NCBI GenBank assembly: GCA_003152075.1
Contig: PLZG01000034.1
Span: 1 to 64,000 of the forward strand
Length of the DNA: 64,000 nucleotides
Direction: 5' to 3'
Source of the DNA: a candidate division FCPU426 bacterium
Lineage (GTDB): Bacteria > Oederibacteriota > Muellerivitia > Muellerivitales > Muellerivitaceae
Shown piece after piece: positions 9,201 through 17,018 of this stretch. The first letter of the stretch is position 1. Every line of letters begins with the position of its first letter. The translations under genes and the position numbers were made by a program. Under the pieces are notes generated by a model. That model ran no database searches and was not told the origin of the DNA. It saw nothing but the letters and a program-made list of their open reading frames with translations.

Positions 9201-9945
9201 ACAAATAGCGACCTGGGATGGCACCAACTCAAACGGCGATCCGGTCTTGAATGGGAAGTACTTCGTGAAGGTAGACAATACGGATTCGGCGGGGAACGTG
9301 ATGGGTGTGACCCAAATGGTGACCGTGAGCCGGTCGATCGCTAAGGTTACGGTAAACATCTATAACGAGGCGGGGGAAATCGTCCGGCATCTGTACAGCT
9401 GGGCGGATGATCCCGGCAATAGCACTTTGTTAGGTGTCCAATTGTCCAGCAACGTCATTGAGCCATCGCTTGTAAACGCCTCCAACGGCACCTTGAAAAT
9501 CACCTCCTCGAATGGGATGGCCTTAGTGTGGGATGGGAGAAGCGATAGCGGGGTGGTTGTGTCCAATGGCCATTACTCCATCGAGATTAATTACGTGGAT
9601 GGAAAGGGCGGGGACCAGGTTATCACTCGTGGGGTTTTGGTGGAATCGGGCAACAAATCCATTACGAAAGGTAACGTGTTTGCGGGGCCGAACATCCTCA
9701 AAAACGGAAATACTTCAACCCTTGTCCAAGTTGTCTCGGACACCAACTTCACCTTGACTGCCCGCTTGTATAACACCGCCGGGGAACGTGTAATAGCCCC
9801 AGTGACAGGCGTGCCGGGGGCTAACAGTGTAAACCTCAATTTAGCCGGGATCGCGAGCGGTCTTTACTTTATCGCTGTTGACTTGGTCACCCCCCAAGGC
9901 GGTTTGGCGGGCCATCAAGTCACCCAGATCGTCATTCAGCATTAA
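6268..9945 (+). CDS. giant Thr/Ser-repeat surface protein with DUF11 and FlgD-like Ig domains
   Basis: A secreted protein of about 1,225 residues. After a long N-terminus with a hydrophobic export segment (around residues 45-65) comes a small Ig-like domain, then about 600 residues of Thr-dominated low complexity. These run from near-perfect Thr-Ser alternation (about 7090-7490) to NTPT/FTNTFT-type repeats (to about 8665). A DUF11 domain follows (NVDISKTSSESVASSGDTIIYTLTL...), then three FlgD-like Ig modules marked by VYNEAGELVKDL, WDGTNSNGDPVLNGKYFVKV, IYNEAGEIVRHL, WDGRSDSGVVVSNGHYSIEI and LYNTAGERV. I chose ATG 6268 because TGAGGA, which contains the upstream stop, sits 6 nt before it; an in-frame TTG at 6256 is less likely. 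The layout suggests a long stalk displaying domains away from the cell surface. Thr-Ser stalks are often O-glycosylated, but that is inference. Confidence 0.8.
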   Translation: MRFEWLLKNMHRFFERGLDPIKINLVTFRPDQFISLGVSIKKTGILGVLSLMLALVFLFPAAKVQGQTFTTITVTTTNSCVAVGDNIAVTAVFGPTNQQFQTDDYVIGFGNAAYPFGSSGACTVAYNTGSLPTTAPVTVVQSITVPATVTGNWTNVDVVGIQNSTYLCGGSTIIGSVAINVCGSPQPTDTLTKTPTRTNTRTPTPSGPTHTPTVTPTPIQRSIVSNIVSNTVLGNCSPVPTVTRTSTSTRTSTPTFSSTPSATSTSTTTNTSTRTFSSTSTSTSTSTSTSTSTLTSTTTSTSTSTSTSTSTSTSTSTSTSTSTSTATATSTATSTSTSTKTSTSTSTSTSTSTATATSTSTSTSTSTSTWTSTNTATVTSTSTSTSTSTSTSTSTSTRTSTSTPTATNTSTSTNTFTPTRTFTSTNTATGTKTPTNSPTETATFTNTFTATNTATSTNSFTSTSTSTDTSTSTSTRTPTPTFTSTNTFTSTFTWTVTNTPTPTNSFTSTRTFTPTNTFTGTRTPTNTPTQTATFTNSFTSTNTATSTNTFTATFTRTFTNTPTSTNTPTNSFTATNTPTDTFTPTSTNTPTSTNSATNTFTWTNTRTFTNTFTATNTPTSTKTATDTFTWTNTRTFTNTFTSTNTPTDTPSFTSTFTWTNTKTFTNTFTSTNTQTSTNTPTDTSTSTPTFTWTNSRTFTPTFTPSYTPTNTNSATYTSTPTPTFTTTNTHTFTDSPTATNSSTSTYTPTGSFTPTPTYTLTVTKTFTNTFSPTNSFTFTNTATFTLTFTPTFTLTITPTPSPNVDISKTSSESVASSGDTIIYTLTLVVTGSVANTVHVSDVLPNHLIFVAMGPVTMGGTPNWNPSTKMLTWDWTSLAPGTYALTYQATVDSSVTTGTVLVNNAQLTYAGLSGTKSASVSVSLSSLYTVHIAVYNEAGELVKDLWVKERSQEIVNINFVGSPTITSVNGQVYIEYKGQQIATWDGTNSNGDPVLNGKYFVKVDNTDSAGNVMGVTQMVTVSRSIAKVTVNIYNEAGEIVRHLYSWADDPGNSTLLGVQLSSNVIEPSLVNASNGTLKITSSNGMALVWDGRSDSGVVVSNGHYSIEINYVDGKGGDQVITRGVLVESGNKSITKGNVFAGPNILKNGNTSTLVQVVSDTNFTLTARLYNTAGERVIAPVTGVPGANSVNLNLAGIASGLYFIAVDLVTPQGGLAGHQVTQIVIQH
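7090..7490 (+). repeat. Thr-Ser dipeptide repeat tract, ACN-TCN type
   Basis: About 130 codons alternate Thr with Ser inside the giant surface protein. The six-base unit is not a clean microsatellite: all four ACN codons and five or more Ser codons, including AGC and AGT, are mixed from unit to unit, so protein periodicity is kept while DNA identity is lost. The minus-strand valine-rich open frames over this stretch are shadows of it. Confidence 0.85.
8062..8360 (+). repeat. degenerate tandem repeats TFTWTNTRTFTNTFT
   Basis: Within the same linker a longer unit containing TFTWTN(T/S)(R/K)TFT(N/P)TFT recurs about four times with variable spacers (NTFTWTNTRTFTNTFTATNTP and relatives). This indicates internal duplication superimposed on the general Thr pattern. 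Confidence 0.7.
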
Positions 9946-10000
9946 TTAAATTGCCTAGACCTTAGCCTTCCTTATCCTTGAAGGAGCCCTGCTTAACCCA

Positions 10001-12778
10001 ATGAAACGCCGAACCGTTATTGTTTTATTTACCGTTCCCGCGCTTTCTTATTTTCTCTTTGGCTTGGGACCGTCTCTCAAGCCCACGCCCCCCGGGGCTA
10101 AACTTTACAACTTGCCTTTGGAACGCCAACTCCGCCAAAATCCAGACTACGGCAAACTGCCACTGGCCTTTGAGCCCAACCAGGGGCAGGCTGATTCCCA
10201 AGCAAAGTTCCTAGCCCGGGATAGGGGTTACAGTCTGTTTATAACAGGGGCTGATGCGGTGCTGATCCTTAAGAAATCACAAAGGGCAGCGAAAGGTGGG
10301 TGGATTCCACCGGACCCTAAGGGTCCGAAAAACCTTTTCGGAATTCATCATCCACATTCCACCCCGGATGATCTATTGCGTTTGAATCTTACGGGCGCCA
10401 ATAAAGCCCTCTCCCCGGAAGGTCTTGAGAAACTTCCTGGCATCAGCAACTACTTTATCGGTAATGATCCCTCGAAATGGCGCACCCAAATCCCCCAATA
10501 CGCGAAAGTGAGGATTCCGGGTGTTTACCCAGGTGTGGACATGGTTTATTACGGCAATCCAGGGAATTTGGAATATGACTTCCAGGTGAAGCCGGGAGCG
10601 GACCCGAATGTGATTCGCGTGAAATATGAGGGCGCGGACCAGGCAGTGGTGGATAGCGAAGGCGGTCTTAACCTTACGGTCGGCGGCAGGAAGGTGGTTT
10701 TCAAGGCGCCAGTTGTTTACCAGGAAGGTTTGTTCGGAAAAAGAACCGTGGTGGGCAGTTACCTTTCCACTGGGGAAAAAGAATTTGGTTTTGAGGTGAA
10801 GGATTACGATAAATCGAAAACCCTCGTAATCGACCCTGTGCTTGATTATTCGACTTACCTGGGCGGAAGCGGCGACGATGGAGCCGAAGTCATCGTGGTG
10901 GATTCCTCGGGGAATGCCTATTTGGCGGGCTTTACCGGCTCTACCGACTTTCCCACGACAGCGGGGACCTATGTTACGGTCGCCCCCGGCGGCGGGCTTA
11001 ACTTTGATGCCTTTGTATCGAAACTCAATCCCTCGGGAACCGCTTTGGTTTATTCGACTTACCTGGGGGGGAACCTTAACGACACCGAGGGCCAGGGACT
11101 GGCGGTGGATTCAAGCGGAAATGCTTATGTGTCGGGATATACGGCCACATCAGATTTTCCCACGACTGCCGGGGCTTATCAGACGATTTTTAGCAGTAGT
11201 GAAGACGCCTTTGTGACAAAGCTGGACGCCACCGGAAGCACTTTGGTCTATTCGACCTTCCTGGGCGGGAGTCTCGCCGATGAAGGCATAGGCCTCGCGG
11301 TGGATTTATCTGGGAATGCCTATTTGACGGGGAATACTTGGGGAGGTTTCCCAACGACTGCCGGGGCTTATCAGACGGCTTTTGGTGGCGGTTCTACCGA
11401 CGCCTTTGTGACGAAACTAAACGCCTCAGGAAGCGCTTTGCTCTATTCGACCTATCTGGGTGGGAGTTTAAAGGTGAACACGAGTGGCGTTACGCTTTGG
11501 TACGGTAACGATAACGGTTTAGGCATCGCGGTGGATTCAATTAGCGGATATGTCTATGTGACCGGTTGGACCGAATCCGGCGATTTTCCCACGACCAGTG
11601 GGGCTTATCAGACATCTTTTCTCGGTCCTTTCCCAGCCCAGGACGTCTTTGTGGCAAAACTGAATCCGGTGGGTGGAGGGACGAGCGATTTGCTCTATTC
11701 CACCTACCTGGGCGGGAGCGCTGGCGATACCGGCAACGCCATCGCGGTGGATTCAAACGGATATGCCCATGTTACCGGGTACACGGATTCAAGTACTTAT
11801 CCCACGACCGCCGGAGCTTTTCAGACGATTTTTCCCGGTGGCATTGGCGCGGCTTTCGTGACGAAGCTGAACAACACCGGAACGGGATTGGTTTATTCGA
11901 CCTACCTCGGCGCAAGTGGCGGGGATTATGGTAATGGCATAGCGGTGGATTCGACGGGGAACGCCTACGTGACCGGATATACGGGCAGTGGTTTTCCAAC
12001 GACTTCGGGGGCTTTTCAGACGGTTTATGGAGGCGGCACTAATGACGCTTTTTTTGCGAATTTAAACGCCAACGGAACGGGGTTGATCTATTCGACTTTT
12101 CTTGGCGGGGCCGGGGCGGATTTTGGCAATGGCATCGCGGTGGACCCTTCGGGAAATGCCTATGTAACAGGCTATACGGAGGGAAGTTTCCCAACGACCT
12201 CGGGATCCTTTCAAACAGCATTTGGGGGAATTTTGTATGACGACGTTTTTGTGACCAAGTTTGACGCTTCCAATTTTTACACACCCACCCCGACCATCAC
12301 CAATACTCCCACCATAACTAATACACCTACTATCACCAACACACCCACAATCACTGCCACGGTGACTAAAACCCCGACTCAAACTCCCAGCTTTACACCC
12401 ACTATCACGGCCACGGCGACTAAAACCCCTACTCAAACTCCCAGTTTAACCCCCACCCCATCCATAACCCCCACGGATAGCCCAACCCCTTTCACCGGTA
12501 CTGCCATTTATCCACCCTACCCAAACCCGGTTCAAGGGGGAAAGGTTTCCTGCCTCGTCAAGGTTCCTGGCCTTTCGGCAGTGCGATGGAAAGTTTTTAC
12601 CTCGTCTTTCCGGAAGATATTCGAGGACCAGCTACAGATTTCATCGGCGGGGACCTTTGGGTGGGGACTGAGGGACCAGGGAGGGGCACCCGTGGCTAAT
12701 GGACTCTACTATATTGAAGTGGAGGTAACAGGTCCCCGGCCATTGACCAAAATTTTGAAAGTAATGGTATTGAGGTGA
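10001..12778 (+). CDS. SBBP seven-bladed beta-propeller secreted protein with PPYPNP C-terminal domain
   Basis: A 925-residue exported protein. After a signal peptide (about 1-24) comes a DUF7948-like N-terminal domain ([31 protein letters not shown]...), typical of SBBP proteins. Seven SBBP repeats follow, each with a YST(Y/F)LG(G/A) strand and a (A/V)VD.(S/N)GN(A/G)Y turn (about 283-750). Seven copies fit one complete seven-bladed propeller; the fourth is enlarged by an insertion. A short Thr/Pro/Ile linker (TITNTP tandem units) leads to the C-terminal PPYPNP domain shared with the GH9 and GH116 proteins ([28 protein letters not shown]). Start ATG 10001 has GAAGGAG upstream, somewhat far. 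Likely a surface-displayed binding or scaffold protein; the ligand is unknown. Confidence 0.85.
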   Translation: MKRRTVIVLFTVPALSYFLFGLGPSLKPTPPGAKLYNLPLERQLRQNPDYGKLPLAFEPNQGQADSQAKFLARDRGYSLFITGADAVLILKKSQRAAKGGWIPPDPKGPKNLFGIHHPHSTPDDLLRLNLTGANKALSPEGLEKLPGISNYFIGNDPSKWRTQIPQYAKVRIPGVYPGVDMVYYGNPGNLEYDFQVKPGADPNVIRVKYEGADQAVVDSEGGLNLTVGGRKVVFKAPVVYQEGLFGKRTVVGSYLSTGEKEFGFEVKDYDKSKTLVIDPVLDYSTYLGGSGDDGAEVIVVDSSGNAYLAGFTGSTDFPTTAGTYVTVAPGGGLNFDAFVSKLNPSGTALVYSTYLGGNLNDTEGQGLAVDSSGNAYVSGYTATSDFPTTAGAYQTIFSSSEDAFVTKLDATGSTLVYSTFLGGSLADEGIGLAVDLSGNAYLTGNTWGGFPTTAGAYQTAFGGGSTDAFVTKLNASGSALLYSTYLGGSLKVNTSGVTLWYGNDNGLGIAVDSISGYVYVTGWTESGDFPTTSGAYQTSFLGPFPAQDVFVAKLNPVGGGTSDLLYSTYLGGSAGDTGNAIAVDSNGYAHVTGYTDSSTYPTTAGAFQTIFPGGIGAAFVTKLNNTGTGLVYSTYLGASGGDYGNGIAVDSTGNAYVTGYTGSGFPTTSGAFQTVYGGGTNDAFFANLNANGTGLIYSTFLGGAGADFGNGIAVDPSGNAYVTGYTEGSFPTTSGSFQTAFGGILYDDVFVTKFDASNFYTPTPTITNTPTITNTPTITNTPTITATVTKTPTQTPSFTPTITATATKTPTQTPSLTPTPSITPTDSPTPFTGTAIYPPYPNPVQGGKVSCLVKVPGLSAVRWKVFTSSFRKIFEDQLQISSAGTFGWGLRDQGGAPVANGLYYIEVEVTGPRPLTKILKVMVLR

Positions 12779-12814
12779 TTCGTCTTTTAACTTTGGTTGG
12801 CCTTCGGTTGGAAT

Positions 12815-12845
12815 TAAAAACACCCGAACCTGGCTTCGGGGTTTA
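12815..12845. terminator. bidirectional intrinsic terminator
   Basis: CCCGAA and TTCGGG form a stem around the loop CCTGGC. It is flanked by AAAAAC on the left and GTTT on the right, giving U-tracts in both directions. It lies between the stops of the converging SBBP gene and the minus-strand CBM11-like gene and can serve both. Confidence 0.7.
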
Positions 12846-12860
12846 GTTCCCTTGGATGGC

Positions 12861-13610
12861 TTATTTCACAAAAACAATATCGTCTACTTTCAAATCAAAA
12901 TCAGCCTCGTGGAGTTCCGGCGAAAAGGCCATATTCTTCACGTCGTTGAAAGTCCTGGGGTGTTGAGTGCCCCAGGTGGGTTGAGAGAATTTGTTTAAGG
13001 GTATCTTCACCAAGGTCCATTGTTCCGGGGCCACAAAGTCAGCCTGAAAGTCGCAATAATCCTGCACAATGGCCCGCCTTAGGGAAGTGATGTAATATTT
13101 TCCATCGCCTTTGACAGTGAACCAAAGTTCCTTATATCCGTTTAAATCCACGGTGGTTCCTTGGCTGTTTAAGTTGGTTTGCAAATAGGCCCAGGTCCAA
13201 GGTGCCTCACTAGGGCCAAGGTGACCTTTCATGCCCGCGCAAAATCCTGGTGAAAGGGGAGACCCGCCTACCAGCCTTTGGTAGGGGTTGGGGATAATGG
13301 TAGTTCCCATATTATTGTGGTCAAATTCCAGGGACCAGCCACCTATCCCTGAAGTGGGGGAGGGGCTTTCAAAGTCATCCAACTCCCAAGCATCCTTGGG
13401 AATCTTTACGGAGTTTTTTCCTTTAATCTCGACCGTTTCGCTATAGCCCAGTTTTTCCCGCAAGTCCTGGATTTCTCTGCGCAGACGATAAACTTCAGCT
13501 TTTAATTGGTCGTTGGTCCAACCACCGAGGGAGCCTTCGGGGGGTGAGGCCGCTGCCCACAATAGCCCTACGGCGAAAAAGGAAAGAAGGGAGATTTTGA
13601 GTTTTTGCAT
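12861..13610 (-). CDS. exported CBM11/CIA30-like carbohydrate-binding protein
   Basis: A 249-residue protein: signal peptide (MQKLKISLLSFFAVGLLWAAA), a short coiled-coil (LKAEVYRLRREIQDLREKLG, about 36-55), then a beta-sandwich domain starting DDFES and ending VDDIVFVK. This DxFE...W...W.(T/K)KI...F.QP.WG...(D/F)V layout is that of the CIA30/CBM11-like fold. The same domain forms the C-terminus of the GH18 protein at 17019-18965 (DNFES...DHNNLGT...WVDDVTLVK), and a broken copy lies at 4431-4612. AGGAGG sits 7 nt before the ATG on the minus strand. It is the only intact minus-strand gene in the window. A role in carbohydrate binding is inferred from fold and neighbours. Confidence 0.75.
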   Translation of the reverse strand: MQKLKISLLSFFAVGLLWAAASPPEGSLGGWTNDQLKAEVYRLRREIQDLREKLGYSETVEIKGKNSVKIPKDAWELDDFESPSPTSGIGGWSLEFDHNNMGTTIIPNPYQRLVGGSPLSPGFCAGMKGHLGPSEAPWTWAYLQTNLNSQGTTVDLNGYKELWFTVKGDGKYYITSLRRAIVQDYCDFQADFVAPEQWTLVKIPLNKFSQPTWGTQHPRTFNDVKNMAFSPELHEADFDLKVDDIVFVK

Positions 13611-13670
13611 AAGGCCTCCTGGAAGTGTGAAGACACTATCTTACGCCAAAAAACCTAAACAGAAACCTGT

Positions 13671-13790
13671 TTAGCCATCAAGGCGCCAAGGGCGCCAAGA
13701 AGGAAAAGAAATAAAGCTTAGACAAAATTCTAACGTCAAAAATCGACGTTAATTCTTTATGTTTTCTTGGTGCTCTTGGAAGTCAAATGT
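13671..13790. repeat. intergenic inverted repeat, family C
   Basis: The left arm GCCATCAAGGCGCCAAGGGC continues into GCCAAGAAGGAAAAG (to 13709). The right arm, 13755-13790, reads CTTTATGTTTTCTTGGTGCT and is its imperfect reverse complement. An inner hairpin AACGTC/GACGTT lies at 13732-13751. This is a dispersed intergenic element between divergent genes. Confidence 0.6.
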
Positions 13791-13804
13791 CTTTGGTTAT
13801 AGCC

Positions 13805-13831
13805 TTGTGACCATCCCGAAAAAGGTATATT
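13805..13831 (+). promoter_or_regulatory. candidate promoter of the DUF1800 gene, possibly near-leaderless
   Basis: TTGTGA (13805-13810) and TATATT (13826-13831) with a 15-bp spacer precede ATG 13841 by only 9 nt, and no Shine-Dalgarno sequence is visible. Initiation about 7 nt after the -10 box would leave almost no leader. Confidence 0.4.
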
Positions 13832-13840
13832 CTTTTTTCC

Positions 13841-15460
13841 ATGGCCCATTTAAAACGTTGGCTACCCTTATATTTCCTTCTCTTTGCCCCCTCCGCTTTT
13901 ACCCCTCTTTTCGCCCAAACACAGGCCCTAACCGAAGACCAAAAGTGCCTTCAGGTTCTTAACCGCCTTACCTTTGGCCCTAAACCCGGTGACCTGGAAC
14001 AGGTGAAGAAAATGGGAATAGACGCCTTTCTTAAAGAGCAATTGAATCCTGAAAAACTGGATGATGCCCTTTGCGATAAGGATTTAAAGAGTTACCCCAC
14101 CCTGACGGAAAGCATCAACTCGCTCCTGATGGAATATCCCCAGCCCGGGGTCAACATCATGAGGCCTGATTTGCGCAACAAAGTCCTCTCCCCCAGTGAG
14201 AATGAAAAAGCCTATGGACGCATTTACAGCATGCTGAGCGAGTTATCCGCGGCCAAACTGACGAGGGTTTTGGAAAGCCGCCGGCAACTTTATGAGGTGA
14301 TGGTGGATTTCTGGTTCAACCACTTCAACGTTTCCTTCGACAAGAATGAGGTGGAGTGGTCGATGGGGGTTTACGAAAGGGAAGCGATCCGTCCCTTCGC
14401 CTTGGGCAAGTTTAAGGACCTTCTGCTGGCGGTGGCGAAAAGCCCCGCAATGATGCTGTACCTAGACAATAACGACAACTTTGCCGATCCCAACTTCAAG
14501 CCAGTGGCCGACACCAGCATGGGGGCGAAGGGTGGAAGCATGATGATGATGCAAAGCATGCCGGGGAAAGGCTTGCGTATTAATGAGAACTACGGGCGAG
14601 AGCTATTAGAGCTTCACACCCTAGGTGTGGACGGTGGTTATACCCAACTGGACGTAGTGAATACGGCCCGGGTCTTTACCGGATGGTCGGTGGCCGGCAT
14701 CCAACCAGACTCAGCGCCCCAACCCGTCGAGTTCAAGTTCAAGCCCTGGCACCATGACACTAATGAGAAGGTCATCCTGGGACAAACCTTTGGGCCTAAC
14801 GACGGCGTTAAGGAAGGGGAGGCGGTCATCGAGATGCTTTCCCGTAGGCCTGAAACGGCCCACCGCATCGCCTTGAAGCTTTGCCAAAGGTTCCTGGCCG
14901 ATGACCCGCCCGCCGCCCTGGTTAAGACGGTGGCGGATAAATTTTTAGCTTCGGATGGGGATATTAAGGAAACCCTATTGGCGATCATCAATTCGCCCGA
15001 ATTTTTTGATCCCCAGTATTACCGGGTGAAGGTGAAAACCCCCTTTGAGTTTGTGGCCAGCGCCATGAGGGCGGTTGACGCCCATCTCACCGATTGGAAC
15101 CCTTCCATTCAGGTCCTGGAATCCATGGGTCAGCCCCTTTACCGTTGCGAGGCCCCGACGGGGTACCCTCTTACGGCTAACGCCTGGGTAAGTTCCGCTT
15201 CTTTGCTGGGGAGAACGAATTTCGCGGCCAAGCTTTTTGACCCTGCCGAAAAGAATGCCCCGGTATTCAGTTTGACCCCATTCGAAACAGGTGCCGCCGG
15301 GGGTGGGGGAACTGCCGTGTTACAAAACGTTTCAAAGGTTTTATTGAATGGAGAAATGTCCGATAGCACCCGCCAGGCCCTTTTGAATGGCCAAACTTCC
15401 CTGGATACCAGAAAAATGGCGGCATTGGTCATGGCCTCGCCCGATTTTCAAAGGAGATAA
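13841..15460 (+). CDS. DUF1800-family exported protein
   Basis: A 539-residue protein with a signal peptide (MAHLKRWLPLYFLLFAPSAFTPLFAQT) and full-length DUF1800 signatures: LNRLTFGPKPGDLEQVKKMGIDAFLKEQL near the N-terminus, MVDFWFNHFNV in the middle, ENYGRELLELHTLGVDGGYTQ and LSRRPETAHRIALKLCQRFL later. DUF1800 genes are usually paired with DUF1501 genes, as here (next gene, 137 nt downstream). The biochemical function of the pair is not established; both are exported and often occur near polysaccharide or surface genes. The protein ends in MAALVMASPDFQRR, as usual for the family. Confidence 0.9.
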   Translation: MAHLKRWLPLYFLLFAPSAFTPLFAQTQALTEDQKCLQVLNRLTFGPKPGDLEQVKKMGIDAFLKEQLNPEKLDDALCDKDLKSYPTLTESINSLLMEYPQPGVNIMRPDLRNKVLSPSENEKAYGRIYSMLSELSAAKLTRVLESRRQLYEVMVDFWFNHFNVSFDKNEVEWSMGVYEREAIRPFALGKFKDLLLAVAKSPAMMLYLDNNDNFADPNFKPVADTSMGAKGGSMMMMQSMPGKGLRINENYGRELLELHTLGVDGGYTQLDVVNTARVFTGWSVAGIQPDSAPQPVEFKFKPWHHDTNEKVILGQTFGPNDGVKEGEAVIEMLSRRPETAHRIALKLCQRFLADDPPAALVKTVADKFLASDGDIKETLLAIINSPEFFDPQYYRVKVKTPFEFVASAMRAVDAHLTDWNPSIQVLESMGQPLYRCEAPTGYPLTANAWVSSASLLGRTNFAAKLFDPAEKNAPVFSLTPFETGAAGGGGTAVLQNVSKVLLNGEMSDSTRQALLNGQTSLDTRKMAALVMASPDFQRR

Positions 15461-15478
15461 GGGTCTAGATTTTTCTTT

Positions 15479-15562
15479 AACCCTCGCCCCTTGCTGGAGA
15501 GGGATGTTTACTGGGCCTAAGACGCCCTCATCCCAGCCTTCTCCCCTCTAGGGAGAAGGGGA
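15479..15562. repeat. intergenic repeat, family D, with strong hairpin
   Basis: CCCTCGCCCCTTGCTGGAGA followed by GGG, then CCCTCATCCCAGCCTTCTCC and GGGAGAAGGGG: a CCCTC-rich inverted repeat. It contains a tight hairpin CCTTCTCCC/GGGAGAAGG at 15537-15559 between the DUF1800 and DUF1501 genes, which could attenuate read-through. A related copy lies at 24612-24758. Confidence 0.6.
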
Positions 15563-15597
15563 TTTGCAGTAGAGTTGTAAGGGTAAAAGGAGTCGTC

Positions 15598-16839
15598 ATG
15601 GAATCAAAACATAATCCCCAGATGTCCCGTAGGGATTTCCTGAAATTGGCGGGCACTGTCAGCGCCGGAATGGCGATTTGGTCCATGCCGCCTTGGCTTC
15701 ATGCTGCCGCCAGGATGGCTTCAGGCTCCTCCTCCAAGTCCAAGACCCTGGTGGTGCTCTTTCAAAGAGGGGCTGCCGACGGGCTAAATACGGTTATTCC
15801 CTTCGCGGATCCCAACTATCTAAGGGCCCGGCCTACCATAGGGATGAAGTACCTTACTGGGGAAAAGGGTATTTTGGACTTGGACGGTCATTTTGGCTTC
15901 CACCCCTCTTTGGCCCCTCTTCTGCCGCTTTGGAAGGAGGGGCATTTGGCGGTCATCCATGCTGCGGGGTCGCCGGATAACAGCCGTTCCCACTTTGACG
16001 CCCAGGATTACATGGAAACCGGAACCCCTGGCGTGAAGGGTACGGCGGACGGGTGGCTTAACCGGACTGTGGCTACCTTTCCCAAGGCCGGGGTGGACCC
16101 CTTAAACGCCGTGGCTATTTCGGCCAGGCCCCCCCGGATATTGAGGGGCGAAATCCCGGTTACTTCCATGACCAGCCTGAAGGACTATGCCTTTTCTGAA
16201 GGCCCCGAGGCGGCTAAGGCTTTCGAGGATATGTATTCCCAATCAAGCGGACTTTTAGGCAAGGCGGGAATCGCCACCGCCGAATCCATTAAGAAACTCC
16301 AGGCCCTGTTGGCCTCTGGTTCGAGCACATCGGTTGCAGGATATGGAAACGGGTACTTAGGCCATGCCCTTTCGGACCTGGCTCGAGTTTTGAAATCGGG
16401 CGCGGAAGTGAAGGTGGCCTTTATCGATATTGGCGGGTGGGACCACCATACGGGCGAAAGCTACCGGCTGGGTTCCCTGTTGGAAGATTGGGGCAAGGGT
16501 CTTTCGGCCTTTTGGAAGGACTTGGGTGACAAGGCTCGGGATGTGGTGGTAGTTTCCATGACGGAGTTCGGGCGGACCGTCGCCGAGAACGGTTCCCAAG
16601 GAACGGACCATGGCCATGGCGGTGTCATGTTCGTGCTGGGTGGCCCCGTTAAGGGCGGCAAGGTTTACGGCAAGTGGGCGGGGTTGGAAAAGGAAAACCT
16701 CTATGAGGGACGGGACCTTCCCGTGACTACTGATTTCAGGCAGGTGGTTTGTGATGTTTTGGGGAAACATCTGGGAGTCAAGAACCAGTCAGCGATCTTT
16801 CCGGGGTATAAGCCTGGCCTGGCATTGGGTTTGATTTAA
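15598..16839 (+). CDS. DUF1501-family protein with Tat signal
   Basis: A 413-residue member of DUF1501, a sulfatase/alkaline-phosphatase-like fold. A twin-arginine signal is visible (MSRRDFLKLAGTVSAG) ending near HAAARMA. Family motifs seen: LVVLFQRGAADGLNTVIPF, HPSLAPLLPLWKEGHLAVIHAAG, SRSHFDAQDYME, FIDIGGWDHHTGE, SMTEFGRTVAENGSQGTDHGHGG. The Asp/His residues in these motifs are the candidate metal or active-site residues, but no reaction is proven for the family. Start ATG 15598 has AAAGGAG upstream. Paired with the preceding DUF1800 gene. Confidence 0.9.
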   Translation: MESKHNPQMSRRDFLKLAGTVSAGMAIWSMPPWLHAAARMASGSSSKSKTLVVLFQRGAADGLNTVIPFADPNYLRARPTIGMKYLTGEKGILDLDGHFGFHPSLAPLLPLWKEGHLAVIHAAGSPDNSRSHFDAQDYMETGTPGVKGTADGWLNRTVATFPKAGVDPLNAVAISARPPRILRGEIPVTSMTSLKDYAFSEGPEAAKAFEDMYSQSSGLLGKAGIATAESIKKLQALLASGSSTSVAGYGNGYLGHALSDLARVLKSGAEVKVAFIDIGGWDHHTGESYRLGSLLEDWGKGLSAFWKDLGDKARDVVVVSMTEFGRTVAENGSQGTDHGHGGVMFVLGGPVKGGKVYGKWAGLEKENLYEGRDLPVTTDFRQVVCDVLGKHLGVKNQSAIFPGYKPGLALGLI

Positions 16840-16860
16840 ATTCTCGAGCAGTTTCTTTTT

Positions 16861-16982
16861 TGTCATTGCGAGGAAGTCAAGGCTTTGACTGACGAAGCAA
16901 TCCAAAACAATCCAGAAAATGCATTTTTTTGAATGTTTGGATTGCCGCGTCGGCCCGAAGTCAGGGCCTCCTCGCAATGACA
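16861..16982. repeat. intergenic inverted repeat, family E
   Basis: The left arm (16861-16903) starts TGTCATTGCGAGGAAG and ends GACGAAGCAATCC. The right arm (16939-16982) reads GGATTGCCGCGTCGG and ends CTCGCAATGACA, an imperfect reverse complement. Such TGTCATTGCGAGGAG elements are widespread in environmental genomes. It adds a spurious N-terminal extension to the reading frame of the GH18 gene. Confidence 0.7.
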
Positions 16983-17018
16983 ATATTTAATATTCACTTA
17001 TTAAAAAGAGGGAAACTT

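Noticed and set aside
16929-17018. N-terminal extension of the GH18 gene
   Set aside because: These 30 codons fall in the family E repeat and precede a good Shine-Dalgarno-ATG with a signal peptide at 17019.
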